A stretch of 64,000 bases of DNA from NCBI RefSeq assembly GCF_011397635.1, contig NC_064767.1, positions 15,849,537-15,913,536 of the forward strand, given 5' to 3'. This document shows positions 39,226-50,188 of this stretch, in pieces; position 1 is the first letter of the stretch, and each line of letters starts with the position of its first letter. The notes beneath the pieces were generated by a model, which saw only the letters and a list, made by a program, of their open reading frames with translations, was not told where the DNA came from and ran no database searches. The DNA comes from Epinephelus fuscoguttatus (taxonomy: Eukaryota; Chordata; Actinopteri; Perciformes; Serranidae). The translations under genes and the position numbers were made by a program.

Positions 39226-39644
39226 TTAAACCTTTAAACCCTGAGCAAATTTGTGCAATTTCTTTAAAAAAAAAGAAAAAAAGAAAAGGGGGGGGGGGGG
39301 GGGGTGCAATTAAGAAATGTCCCACAACTTACTAAAATGACCAAAAAAAATGAATAGACTAATTAAGTTATTAAAGAAAAAAGCTAGGGAAAATCTATAT
39401 TAATTATATGATTATATATTATTTATTAGACTTATTTCATAATGTTTAAGCACTCTTTCCAGGTCATTCCCTTGTTTATTTGTTATTAATTTTTATTTTT
39501 TAACTAATTTTCTTGTTCTTAATTTTCTCTTTTTACTAATTTCTCGCAATTTTTTTTGGGTCATTTCTTCTTTCGTTGCTCACTGCCTTCTTCCCATGTT
39601 TTTAAAAGAAATCAAGCCAATTTGCTCAGGTTTCAAAGGGTTAA
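39226..39644. mobile_element. MITE with ~40-bp inverted ends and poly(G)
   Basis: The left arm TTAAACCTTTAAACCCTGAG, continuing CAAATTTGTGCAATTTCTTT, is mirrored at about 39604-39644 (AAACCTGAGCAAATTGGC on the minus strand). A run of 17 G occurs at 39288-39304. The arms end in TTAA. Confidence 0.6.
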
Positions 39645-41373
39645 AGATAAAAGATCAGTCAGCAAACTCAATATGGGCATCAACAGTATTAGATTGTGAT
39701 TAAGAAAACAGGAATCACTGTAGTCACTTGAGCACATGCTTGTCATAATGATACCTATGTGCTGCCAATGATTCAGTCTGCAAGTGATGATTTATTCCAC
39801 AGATCATTTATGATTCATTACAGTTCTTCAAAAAGTTGTCCATGCAACAACTCCCTCATCACACCCATATGCTAGTATATCACTCTAAAAAATACATACA
39901 CACAAATGACAGACTCATCTCAGTGGTCATATATTATCAATATTATTACGCACAAAATATAAAACTAGCATCTGTCTTTGACATCAATACATAGTGGCTG
40001 CAATGTTGCTTCTCTTGCACAAAATGTTTTGCACACTTATATATACAGAGTCGTTCCTATGCGGCGCATAGTCACCGTACATTTCTCTTGTTATGATATT
40101 GCATAATAAATATCATCTGTCTTTTAAGACTTGCTTTGACATAGACACGTGTGCTGGCGGAGAAAAGACTCAGTTAAGACAGAATAAATAAAACCTTGAG
40201 GAGTGAGTGCATGAAATGACGACAAGCAGTCGAGGGTGTGAAACGTGACCTCCTCGAAGGGCTACTGTGCGTGTGTGTGAGTGAGTGTGTGTGTGCGGGC
40301 ACTCGTGTCTGTAAATGTGATTATGTCATTAACAGAAGAAGTCGCCTCGTAGACCCTGAGATAGCTGTGTCACCAACGATGTACTTGTGGAGTTACGAAT
40401 GGAAGAAGTTTGGCTCTTGTGGTAGCTGTCAGTCAGGCTTTGTTACAACAGCTCAAGCAGGAAAAGGGTTGAGCCCTGCTACTTCCATGAAACACTGCCA
40501 AAATAAAGACATAACAACTGTGTGGTGAAGTAGTTTATATTGTTCACGGATTCCTTACTCGTAAATTCTAAAGTTGTAATCATGACCTCTGCACTTCCTC
40601 GTGGAGTTTAACACAGACGTCCAGCAGGTACTGCGTTCCTGTTTCCTATTGTCTCACTGAAAAACAAAAACCTATCCAAGAGCCTAAAATCTTCTACCTA
40701 GTACAATATGGAAACCTGACAGATGATATAACACCCTTTCACTCAAAAACCTTGTGCAGCTTTTCCATGCCATACTTCTCTCTAACCAGTTATCAGGGTC
40801 TAAGACGCTGGTTACACAGTAGCCATTTTGGAAGTAGAGTGGCAGTACATGACAGTGGGTTATATAAAACTCTATGTCACACAGCTATAAGTTGGGATCC
40901 CTGTGGAGGGTTGGTGGGATCTCAGCTGATTTGTGTGCTTCAGCATCCACTCTGTTTTAAAGAAATAACCCATGTTACATTTTCTCCACTGCGCTGAATA
41001 CTCCTGTTTGGTTTCTGTATATTTTTTTCCATCGGGAACCCCTAGGAGTTAAACTCGTCTGCCTCGAGCAACGACGCCTGTTTCACACTACGACGGTCAT
41101 CAGAAAGCTATGACGCAAATGTCTCCCACTTTGTGCTTCACACGTCTTCATTAATCAGCCTGTAATCGGGCTCGTTTCAGGTTGAGTCGGCCTGGCGGCT
41201 GCTTCAGTGAGCAGCGGCGCCGACTTCAGATTATCTGTACAAATTCTCCATCATCGTTCTCTGTCTCTCATTCTCTGATTTGCTCCTCTGCTTTGGTTAC
41301 TTCTCCTCCTGTTTCCTCTCTCTCTCTCTCTCTGTCCTCATTCACCTCTGTTTCTCTCACTGGGCTCTCGCTC
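39645..41373. other. downstream flank of ubac2
   Basis: Contains the ubac2 3' UTR at its right end; its length is unknown. The nearest clear AATAAA on the minus strand is at about 39796-39791, which would make the UTR about 1.6 kb, so this is uncertain. No other gene. Confidence 0.35.
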
Positions 41374-41481
41374 TCAGTGTTGCAAGAGGAAGTTGGTTGC
41401 CATGTTGATGTCGTTGTTTGAAGCTCTGAGGGCCTCGAGGGCATCGATCCTGGAAAAGCCCATTTCCACCAACCGTGCAAC
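41374..41481 (-). CDS. ubac2: ubac2 coding exon 10 (UBA domain)
   Basis: Residues 314-348 and the TGA stop at 41376-41374. Encodes most of the UBA domain: VARLVEMGFSRIDALEALRA through to the terminal NFLLQH, which is the family's exact C-terminus. The acceptor is CCCTCAG. A CT-rich tract (41322-41333 on the plus strand) sits just downstream in the 3' UTR. Confidence 0.96.
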   Translation of the reverse strand, partial: VARLVEMGFSRIDALEALRASNNDINMATNFLLQH

Positions 41482-42891
41482 CTGAGGGACAAGAAACACC
41501 AGCTAAGATGGCAGACAAATCATCACCTGGGAGTATTGCATAACAGAAAATGTGAAGTGTGGGTGGGCCAGAGAATGTTATGGTGAACAAGAGTTAGCAG
41601 TCTGTCTATCTATGAAGATTTGAGTCATCCTGGTGATAAAGAAGAAATCACCAACTACGCCAAGATTGAAAACACTACAGGAAAGGAGATAGAACGAAGG
41701 AAACTTGTACCGCTTTTCCACCAAAACTAGCACGTTTATACAGGTTTTTTAAACATGGGAAAAACCTGCTAAAATTACGTGATAGACTGCTTTCCCATTG
41801 CCAGTAGATGAATACGCTATTTTCTTTTTTTGACTCTCGGATGGTGGGTCTCTGCTGCTGCTCATTGCTAATTGGCGCTGCTTACTTATATCATTGTGGT
41901 ATATTTATCATGAATACAGTCCATTTGATGCTCGTTTTGTTTCTGTTTTTTGCCGTTTCATCACTACTACAGATGCAACTGTAGCCAGTAACTCACTATC
42001 ACTATCTTCATTCACACTTTAAGAAGCTACAAATTATATTCAGCCACAAACTAAACCTGAAAAGTTGCAAATCAGAACGGAGGTACAGAGAGTTGTTGCA
42101 TAGAGATGAAACACCATCTCATCTAGTTGCATTGGTGTGAAACGGCAGGTTTTTACAACGTTGCAGAACAGCGCATTGCAAGTAGTTGCCTGTTGGATCT
42201 CACCTTGTCTCAAATCTTTGGTCTGAACTGGGCTTTACAGCGATTACTTCTTTTTTATATCTGTTACTAATTCTATCTCTCATTTAAAGTCGGTGTTGAC
42301 TAATTCGGAGCAATGTTTGAGCGTTGCTTGGATGGGGACAGACGGCATTTTCTGGTGGCATGCCACAAAATAGGCAATGATTAGCATGTCCACCCAGGAG
42401 TCATATTTCATCACTGCCAATCAGAGCCTGGAGAAGATAAATACCCATGACTAGTGCAGAGTCATTTGTCTCAAGAGTGAAAGGGGACTGTCGCCTTTCC
42501 ACTAAAGACAAAAGCCAGATGTTGGGTGTAAGTGGTTTTTTGTTCAGTGGGAAAGGAGCTATACACAGAAACACACAAACACCCACCTGCTCCTCTGCGA
42601 CAGGAGAGTTGTCCAATAGAGGCGACTGTGTAGAAGGGTGTGACTGAGCCTGGGGGCGGGGCTGCATTGGAGGTCGGTTCTGCCCTCTGTGTCTCAGGGA
42701 GGGGAATAACCTGGTCCACTGTAACAACCCAGACTAAACACACACACACACATCCAGGCAGAATCAAGTACTTTATGCAGAGACTGAACAGATAGTACAA
42801 CTGTCATTACTGACATCTGACTCTTAAAGTTAATCAAGTTGTGACATGTCTATTTGTGGAGAGGTCTGTGTGTGCATTTGTGCTGCGATAA

Positions 42892-42942
<51 letters not shown>

Positions 42943-45900
42943 TCCTACCTGTTGCTGTTGTCTGGCGTTCCTCCTGGACTCGTTGTATTGGGCCAGCAGT
43001 AGCTGCTGGTCGAGCATGTCCATCCTCTGCTGCCTCTGGATGTCCAGAGTAGCACCCATCCCCAGGGGTGTCTCACTGCTCGGCTGGGAGCCTTGATGAC
43101 CACAGACGTTAACAACATTACAAAGCAGTAACCACCAGGATTATTTTTAATAATATCCTGTTTGCTAATGAGTGGTGTCTATAAAACTGGGAACATGAGT
43201 CTGACTTTAGTCTAATTATAAGCACAGCAAACCATGATTTTACTTTTCCTCCATTTTATTAATGGAAAATAAAATTAAAAAATATGAAGAAGAACGTAGC
43301 CTGTGTTAAAATCCTAAGTCATTCTGCATCACAGCACTGCTCAAAGGCCTTAAACGTACAAATATTAATATTCCTTAATTAAAAAGAGACAGACAACGAC
43401 TCCATGTCAGGATCCTGCAACGCTGGTCGCTGTGCAAAAGGATTTGAGCAGGATTTGTGTATGTGATTACTAACGGTTGGACTCACTTGAGAAGACGGGC
43501 TCCAGAATATACCGTCCAATACAAGACACCCAGGTGGGCACAAAGAGGAGCTTCTGTAACCAGAGGACGTTGGAGTGGTACAGTCCGCCTGAGATCTGAA
43601 AGACACATTGATAAATGGAAATTAAATACAGTGTGTGTATATAGTGTGTATATATGGGTTTGTTCATAGAGCACCATTCAGACACAGGGCAATTCAGAGT
43701 GCTTTAAAGGGGCACAGAAACATATTAAATACATAAAGAAAACATTGAAATGGCATACGAAAGACAAATAAATAATATATGTAATAATATAGTATAGAAG
43801 TCAAAGCAAAACCTGTATTAATCAATATCACAATGAATTAAATTACTTATGTAAAATGACAGCTCACAACCTGCATCTTTGCAAAACTTTTTAGCCACTA
43901 AAAGCTTATTATTTTGATTTTCTGTCCCACACACATGCTGAGTGCAACTTCAACAATCACCCCATGTGCCTCCTACTGGTCATAAATTATATATTGCTGT
44001 TTTTAATACTGATACACTTCCTGGATACACATAAATAACAAGATGAATTTGGCTACTCACCAGGCCACTGAGTGCAAGGAGCCACATGAAGGGGCTTGAA
44101 GTCAGCAGCTGCACCACAGAACGATAAGAGAGGAAGACAGAAACAATGAGGATAAGACCAGTGAGGATTTTAAAAAATTCATGGAGAGAAAGCAAAACAG
44201 ATACTTCCCCAAATGAGCAAAACACAGGCTTACCTGCAAGCCTACAATGTAGACCAGAGACTTGTTGGTAATGTGGATGTGACCCAGGACCTGGGTGACT
44301 GGCATCCTGGGGATCAACCGGTAGAAAGGCACAAACAGAGAGAAGACTGGAGCGAGCCTGTGAGAAGAGCAGTGGAAAAGTCAAGAAGACATTAACATAA
44401 AATAAATTGGTATTTAGCAGAAGTAGTAATATTTCAGGCAAACTGGGAAAGACAATATTAGGTTTTTGAAATCGTTACTTTACCATCTCACTTATTTAAA
44501 CAACAACCTAATCTTATTATTTGACCAAGTCTGTCGAGCCATTTTATTTCCCTCCTTTTGTGGAGGTGGACCGAATGCTGCAGTCACAGTCCACCACCAT
44601 CTAAATACCGTATACTCAATTATAATGCAAGCAGGGGATTAAGAAATGAAGAAAATGGATACTGCCCGAGGCTTACATGGTGATATGTGGAGGTGAAAAA
44701 TGAAGATTTTCTACTTAAGGGAAACATGATTTGTGCATTGCTTCTTTCCACACATCATAAAGCTAAATGCCAGGGTATTCATATTTTTATTGCAGGATCC
44801 TCAGTGTCCATAAAACTAAAAAGCTTGGCATGTACTACTCACAGTCCTGCAGGCAGTTCCTCCACCTCATAGTCAAACAGAAACTGGAAAACCTGAGCCA
44901 GCAGGAAGTCCATCAGCGCAGAGAGACACCAGGTTCCCAACAGGAAGGACTAGGAGTAAAAAGAGCACCGTATGTGACTGTTGGAACAATGCGGGCATAG
45001 CAAACAAGCCTTCTTCATGCCGTCAAACATTTCACTACATTTTCACAAACATAAAGTCAGTGTCAGTTACACAGCAAGCAAGTGAGAACTGCTTTGAGCC
45101 AGATGAGGAAGTTGTGTCTACTCTTCCCTGAAACATGATACACAGGTGATTCTGATTCATGATCATACTTATAATTCTGTTACAATTTTTTTTGCTTTCG
45201 TCTATGAAGGTAACTGTAGTATAAAGTGGAAACTCATCACGTTAAATCGATTCATTCTTGATTTGGGAGAATCTAGTTCGGCTAAGAATATCAGCAAGTT
45301 CAATAAATTTGATATCTACGTATTCATCTGTCAATGGTTTTTGGTACTTACGGCAAACTTCCTGGTGCCAAACCTCCTCTCAAAGATTCTAAAGTTGTAG
45401 ATGAGCAGGCTGCTGCAGAAGGAGTCCTTCACATCTAGACAGACCAGCCTGCCGCACAACAACCTCCACACCTACAGCGCAAGGGAGCACAGAGGAAGAA
45501 TGATGACATTACAGCTTTGTGTACTGAGGCCTTTTCTGAATAACACAGCATACATATGTCACATATTTGATCCACCTAAAAACAACAAACTTCAAATCAT
45601 TTTTAAAACAATTTAACAACAAAATATCAAGTCCACTTAGTGGCTTTTTTCAGAGCTTTCAACTGCATTACGTCATCACAGTGTGGTAGTGAAGTCATGT
45701 GATAACAGATGATTATATATGGGGGGGTGGAAGTGTAATCCCTGTCTGTGTTTAAAAAATCAGGGGCTGTATTCACACACACATTCTGAGAATAGACCGT
45801 TTCAAACTGGACAACATAAACATTCTAAATGGGTCCCTTTGTATTTCCTGTTTGAATATATGTTAATGCAGATGCTGACAGGAAGTAAACAGGGACCAAA

Positions 45901-48001
45901 GCTGTTGCCCTAGCAACAGAATAGCAATGAAACGGTCCATACTCTCAGAGAGCTCCTAGCTTAGCCTTAAAATTCTAGCAAGGAGTCCTAGCTTAGGAGT
46001 GACTCAGGAAAATTCTCAAAGCACCTCTGAGCAAGAAAGGGACAGAAACATTTACCTTAGTGAGGAGGTGCGGTTGACACTGTTGCTAGGTATGATGCAT
46101 TCTTTCAAAGCTCTTTTGAGAGCCTGTAAAGTGTGGTCACCCAGTGGAAACTAAATGAACTGCGTCACAATATGAGACTGTGAAAGCACTGTGTTTGTTT
46201 GTGTAATCACCCTGCTGATGAAAGGCTGAGACAGACCCAAGTCATCACTGCTGCACTGTAACATTTCTTTTTGGTTGCCTAATATCTTAGTGTTGAGATC
46301 ACTTTATTTCTGGGGTAATAACGTAATTGTATTGGTTTGGAGTTGTGGGTGCATCTCGAATGAGATTGAGCACAAACATCCATGAACGATTTAATCTGAA
46401 ATGTTTAATTAACTCACTGTCATTCAGAGTTATTTCTCCTGTCTCTTTGTCTTTCCACCATTTTATGCTCTGCTTCTTAAACTCTAAAGCCTCTTAAAAG
46501 TCCTCCTCCTTACTCCTCACATTTTTCCTTAGGAGTCTAAGAACCTTAGGAGTTCTGTTAAAGGCTAAGATGCTTTGTGAATAACTTATCTTTACCAGCA
46601 ACTAGTCTTAACTGTAAGAGGAAATTCTTGTCATTATTGTAAGAATTTTAAGGGTCAGGGTTAGGGCCTGAGATTTAAATAGGCTTGATGTTTCTCCAGC
46701 CACACACTCTCCTCTGGTCCATGACCTTTGACTCTTTCTTCAGTCGATGCTACCACCAGTTTTGATCACAAACAACTGATGTTGTCAGTTTCTTCTATTG
46801 TCCTGGGTCTTTGCAGTGTCACCATTGTAGATAACATTAAAATGCATCAATTTGTCCGGCACTCTGTCAATGAAGCTCCTCAGGTCTCTCTGATTTAAAA
46901 GCTTTTTTTTTTTAGAAAATAATTGCTTGTTGTTGGACTGGGTGTCTAAGCCAAAGTGAATCCTGGTGTTTTCGAAAACTCTTGTCCTGATTAGGGTTGT
47001 AACAATATGAGATTTTCATGGTATAATAACCATCTCAAAAATTATTATGGTTTCAAACACCTCGTTCCTCTAATTGAAACTTTAAACTCTTTTTTTAATG
47101 GACGTATGTGTAAAAAGTTTACGCTTTGAAAATAAATAAAATAAAGGTCATATTCTCCATCCAGTTGCATTGTTTTTTCAATGCTGTAGATAAGTAAAGG
47201 TAACAATAACTTTCATATCATGGTATACCTTCAAACTGGTATATCGCTGCAACTCTAGACTTGATGATGGTTAATGTCTCTCCAAGGTAAACACTCTGTG
47301 ATAAGAGTGTGGCACCCACAGACACACACTATCTGGAGACACTGGGTGCTGTCTCTTAGTCCTTCACCTCTGCTTCTCACACACATACAGCTGTTGGAGA
47401 CATACCTGGTGCTGCTGTGTGACAGCCTGCAGGTTGTACATGAACAGCTCTTGGTACTGTGGCAGCAGGGTGAGCATCACAGTCAGCCCATTGAGAACCA
47501 GCAGGAGGCCTTTAGACAGAGGAGCCTTGTCTGTGGAGAACACACACACACATTTACAACTAAACAGTGACAGTGTCGTCTTCTCAAGGAGGCAGCTTTG
47601 CATATGTGACGGCATAACTGAAGACAGAGAAACGGCTAATTTGTATATGGAGGCAGGGCAGACAGTAACGTTACCATGAATTAGCTTGATGTTTAGCTAG
47701 TCAGAAGATACTCTTTCTACTAATTTCTGTTATTTTTATTAACAATGACATCTTAGCTGAACATAACGACTAAATGGTGAAGCAACACATATGCTGTTAA
47801 TTAACTAAACGCAGCTGTAACTGACAGAAACTGCCTCGGGTAAATGAATGACAGCATAATGCTAACGTCCGTTGGCTAAGCTAGCCGTTACCGCTGTAAC
47901 TGACAGGGGGAAGCGGTGAGAGGAATGCAACAACCCGGCAGTCGCTTAACGGCGGATCCGGGGTACTTACACAGGCCCCGGGAGCCGGTAGTGGTAAACA
48001 T
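41374..48001 (-). CDS. ubac2: ubac2, UBA domain-containing protein 2 (complete, 10 exons)
   Basis: Exons in transcript order: 48001-47971, 47530-47406, 45471-45352, 44949-44843, 44357-44234, 44108-44061, 43595-43487, 43091-42949, 42718-42587, 41481-41374. All introns are GT/AG and every junction keeps frame, giving 1047 nt (348 residues plus stop); human UBAC2 is 344 residues. The N-terminus reads MFTTTGSRGLYKAPLSKG. Hydrophobic segments lie at about 18-36, 93-120, 130-145 and 160-190. The conserved block MGATLDIQRQQRM follows, then a C-terminal UBA domain at about 311-348 with the MGF motif. Known role: an ER membrane rhomboid-like pseudoprotease that binds ubiquitin through its UBA domain and works with UBXD8/FAF2 and gp78 in ER-associated degradation and lipid-droplet protein retention. 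Human UBAC2 carries GPR18 and GPR183 inside an intron; no such gene is present here. Identification rests on recalled family sequence and clean in-frame joining; very sure. Confidence 0.96.
42587..42718 (-). CDS. ubac2: ubac2 coding exon 9 (linker)
   Basis: Residues 270-313, 44 codons in phase 0. Starts WTRLFPSLRHRGQ, then a Pro/Gln/Ser-rich flexible linker, ending PVAEEQ at the edge of the UBA domain. The acceptor is GTTACAG, the donor GTGGGT. Confidence 0.92.
42894..42941. repeat. (TG)n microsatellite in ubac2 intron 8
   Basis: About 24 TG units ending only 7 bp from the exon 8 donor. On the transcript strand it reads as (CA)n, a sequence type that can bind hnRNP L when in RNA. Confidence 0.97.
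42949..43091 (-). CDS. ubac2: ubac2 coding exon 8
   Basis: Residues 222-269. Contains the highly conserved MGATLDIQRQQRMDMLDQQL, then a Gln/Arg-rich run ending ARQQQQ. The donor GTAGGA is followed within a few bases by the long TG/CA microsatellite of intron 8, so length variation lies right beside a splice site. Confidence 0.95.
43487..43595 (-). CDS. ubac2: ubac2 coding exon 7
   Basis: Residues 186-221 plus one base of the next Ser. Encodes ISGGLYHSNVLWLQKLLFVP and ends ILEPVFS, after which the chain leaves the membrane domain. The acceptor is CTTTCAG. The donor GTGAGT lies within an AAGTGAGT context and splits a Ser codon completed by GC in exon 8. Confidence 0.93.
44061..44108 (-). CDS. 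ubac2: ubac2 coding exon 6 (48 nt)
   Basis: Residues 170-185, LLTSSPFMWLLALSGL, part of the last membrane segment. A small exon of 16 codons in phase 0, with acceptor GGTGCAG and donor GTGAGT. Intron 5 before it is only 125 bp. Confidence 0.92.
44234..44357 (-). CDS. ubac2: ubac2 coding exon 5
   Basis: Completes Leu128 and encodes through residue 169. Contains LAPVFSLFVPFYRLIPRM and HIHITNKSLVYIVGLQ, both characteristic of UBAC2 membrane segments. The acceptor is TCTCACAG, the donor GTAAGC. Exons 4 and 5 together total 231 nt, a whole number of codons. Confidence 0.95.
44843..44949 (-). CDS. ubac2: ubac2 coding exon 4
   Basis: Residues 93-127 plus two bases of Leu128. Begins SFLLGTWCLSALMDFLLA, a membrane-spanning segment. 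The end of this exon (FDYEVEELPAGL) is the least conserved stretch against the mammalian protein. The donor is GTGAGT. Confidence 0.92.
45352..45471 (-). CDS. ubac2: ubac2 coding exon 3
   Basis: Residues 53-92, exactly 40 codons. It begins VWRLLCGRLVCLDVKDSF and ends IFERRFGTRKFA, the most family-conserved stretch of the N-terminal half. The donor is GTAAGT immediately after the Ala codon. Confidence 0.95.
45955..46595. repeat. probable DNA-element remnant in ubac2 intron 2
   Basis: The left side (CTTAGCCTT, GAGTCCTAGCTTAGGAGT) and right side (read on minus: TTCACAAAGCATCTTAGCCT, ACTCCTAAGG) form a loose inverted pair with repeated CCTAAG motifs. Resembles a fish MITE family; boundaries are approximate. 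Confidence 0.45.
46992..47257. mobile_element. MITE in ubac2 intron 2
   Basis: Left end TAGGGTTGTAACAATATGAG, right end on the minus strand TAGAGTTGCAGCGATATACC, with internal GGTATAATAACC / GGTATACC blocks. The 266-bp body is a familiar fish element type. Non-coding. Confidence 0.65.
47406..47530 (-). CDS. ubac2: ubac2 coding exon 2
   Basis: Residues 11-52. Contains the first hydrophobic segment (LLLVLNGLTVMLTLLP). The acceptor is CTCCACAG and the donor GTATGT; the exon ends in phase 0 after a Gln codon. The 1,934-bp intron 2 that follows is the largest in the gene and holds a MITE (46992-47257) and another repeat-like stretch (about 45955-46595). Confidence 0.95.
47971..48001 (-). CDS. ubac2: ubac2 coding exon 1
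   Basis: Residues 1-10 plus the first base of Tyr11. The start ATG is at 48001-47999. The donor is GTAAGT at 47970-47965. The split Tyr codon is completed by AC at the start of exon 2, which confirms the junction. Intron 1 is 440 bp. Confidence 0.93.
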
Positions 48002-48240
48002 GGTGTCCAGGTGATTCACGGAATCCAGACGATGGCCGTTAATCCAAAGGCAACGGGAAACTAACACTCAAACACCGAAATAAAGTTAGAGAAAGGGTCC
48101 ATGCTGTGACTGTGAACAGAAAGAGACAAGGGGAAGGGGATCTGCTACAGGAGCCCGAGAAGACCAAAAGGTGTTAGTTCGCTGTCCGCTGACGTTATAA
48201 TGAACTGGACTGTAGAGGGCGCTGTTGTTCCACGTTAAAG
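48002..48240 (-). promoter_or_regulatory. ubac2: probable ubac2 5' UTR and promoter
   Basis: Sequence directly upstream of the ubac2 ATG. It is richer in G+C and CpG than the surrounding DNA, as for a housekeeping promoter. A CRE-like TGACGTTA lies at 48190-48197, about 190 bp upstream of the start codon. No TATA box is evident. No transcription start can be fixed from sequence alone. Confidence 0.4.
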
Positions 48241-50145
48241 ACGAGATGAAGCTCACTAGACAATTTTACTGATAACCTTATTATAAACACCACATTTCTA
48301 TGATGGTCTTAAATACTTTAATGCTGAGGGAACAGCAGATATTTAGGAATACGGATAAGTTATTTCTGTAATCAGTTTCTAAAGGAATACAACTTCATAA
48401 TAAAACCATTTCCATTTAATTTATCACATTTATTTTACTAATAAAAGTCATCATACAGTAATTTAAAATGATGAATACAATTAAAAAAGGAGAATTAATT
48501 TGAGTCTGCAGTGCTATTACTACTACTTCCACCAATAATATTATGACAACAACAACAACAATGATAATAATGATAATTATTATTATTATATAATGATAAG
48601 CGAAGTAGCAACAAAACAAAACAGCAAACAAATAAAAACAAAACATAAATTTTTAAAAATCAAGTCACAACAAAAAATAGATATTCATGCAGACTGCCAC
48701 CCTTGCCCATAAAATAAATAAAATAAAACAGAATAAAATAAAATAAAATAAATTTAAATCAAATTAAATTAAATGCAAAAAAAAAAAAAAAAAAAATAAA
48801 ATAAAATAGAAATATGTTTTTCCCCTCTGTCTCTTATTGTTTTAAATGCAGCACTTGCAGATGCAGTTCAGCATATTTGCTGAAGTTGATTGGTGCATGA
48901 TTCTTGCAATTTTTGGGTCGTAACCATGTGATTTGATGCACTTGTTGTAAGTCACTTTAGCTTAAAGGATCACTTAAATAGTTTATGTGTAATACAATGT
49001 AATACTACCACTATAATAATGTATTTCAAAGCAAAGCGGGGAACAAAACAAGCACACTATATAAAAAATGAAAAAATGAAGTCAAAGGAAAATGATAAGT
49101 CATATCAGAAATAGATTAAAAGAAGCTAAAGAAAAAATATATATTAAAATGGAGGAGAGCAAATTATCTCAAGCGAACCTGTAAAACAGTATTTGGCAGA
49201 TCTAGTTCCCACCCACCAGTGTGAGCAGGGTCATCTCCATCTGCAGCCATCGTGATCACCAAGAGGTCTGTACCCCCAGGTTGAGAACCACTGATCTAAC
49301 TCCCGCAGCACCCCTGCAGCTGGGATTTAGTGTCTTGCTCACAGGCATTTCAGCAGGGAAGCTGCAGCCAGATGATCCTCCTGATGAAGGGCAGTCTCCT
49401 TACCCACGATGCCACCCTGCTGTTATCTGATGCACCTCAGACAGGGTATTCTCAGGCCCTGAAGCGCTGGCCTAATAATGTTTAATCTTTGCCATTTATG
49501 ACCATTTGCTCAGTGTGTAATATGTGTTCATGGGTTAGATATGCACGGACGCAGCAGACAGGGAGTGTTTCATGTCTTGAAGCCATGTGGTCAGCTTTCT
49601 GACAGAGAGGTAACAGTGTTAATTATCCTCGGGGCCTTGAGCAGGATGTGACTGCACAAAGTCCAGATTAATGGCTTTTTCTTATGGTGCTCTTGGCCTT
49701 ATGCGCACAGAGTCATATCTTGTCAAGGTCCAGACTTCCTTTGCAGAGGCCCGGCTTTGTCTTGCACTGCAGGCTGCCAGTTTTCCTCACGTCAAACTGT
49801 GTGTATACCTTCATGCCTGGCTGTGATTGCTTCTGAGCCAATTGATCCAATGCTTATGTTACGTCCAAGTACATTTGAAAAGATATGGCGAACAGCTGTC
49901 TAATAGTGTTGCATTTCCCCATCATCCACAGATGCAGCGTGCATGTTAGTTCCCATTGGTTAGTTCCCACCCATTAGGTCTATTTGGCTGCTTGTGGTCA
50001 GATGTGACTGCAAAGCAGAGCTCAGGAACAGCTTGCTAATTGTGTTTCAGACCTTCTCTGTCACTGATGTAGGAGTGAGGTCTAAAAAGGTTGCTTTGCC
50101 CCTGTTCTCAATCAAAGATAATCAGATTAAACAGCGCAGAGATGT

Positions 50146-50150
<5 letters not shown>

Positions 50151-50185
<35 letters not shown>
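50151..50185. repeat. (TG)n microsatellite
   Basis: About 17 TG units; a looser CA-rich stretch follows at 50299-50355. Confidence 0.95.

Positions 50186-50188
<3 letters not shown>

Noticed and set aside
43980-44441. Separate 153-codon gene on the minus strand
   Set aside because: It is read-through of ubac2 exons 5-6 region and introns in one frame; splice signals and conservation define the real exons.
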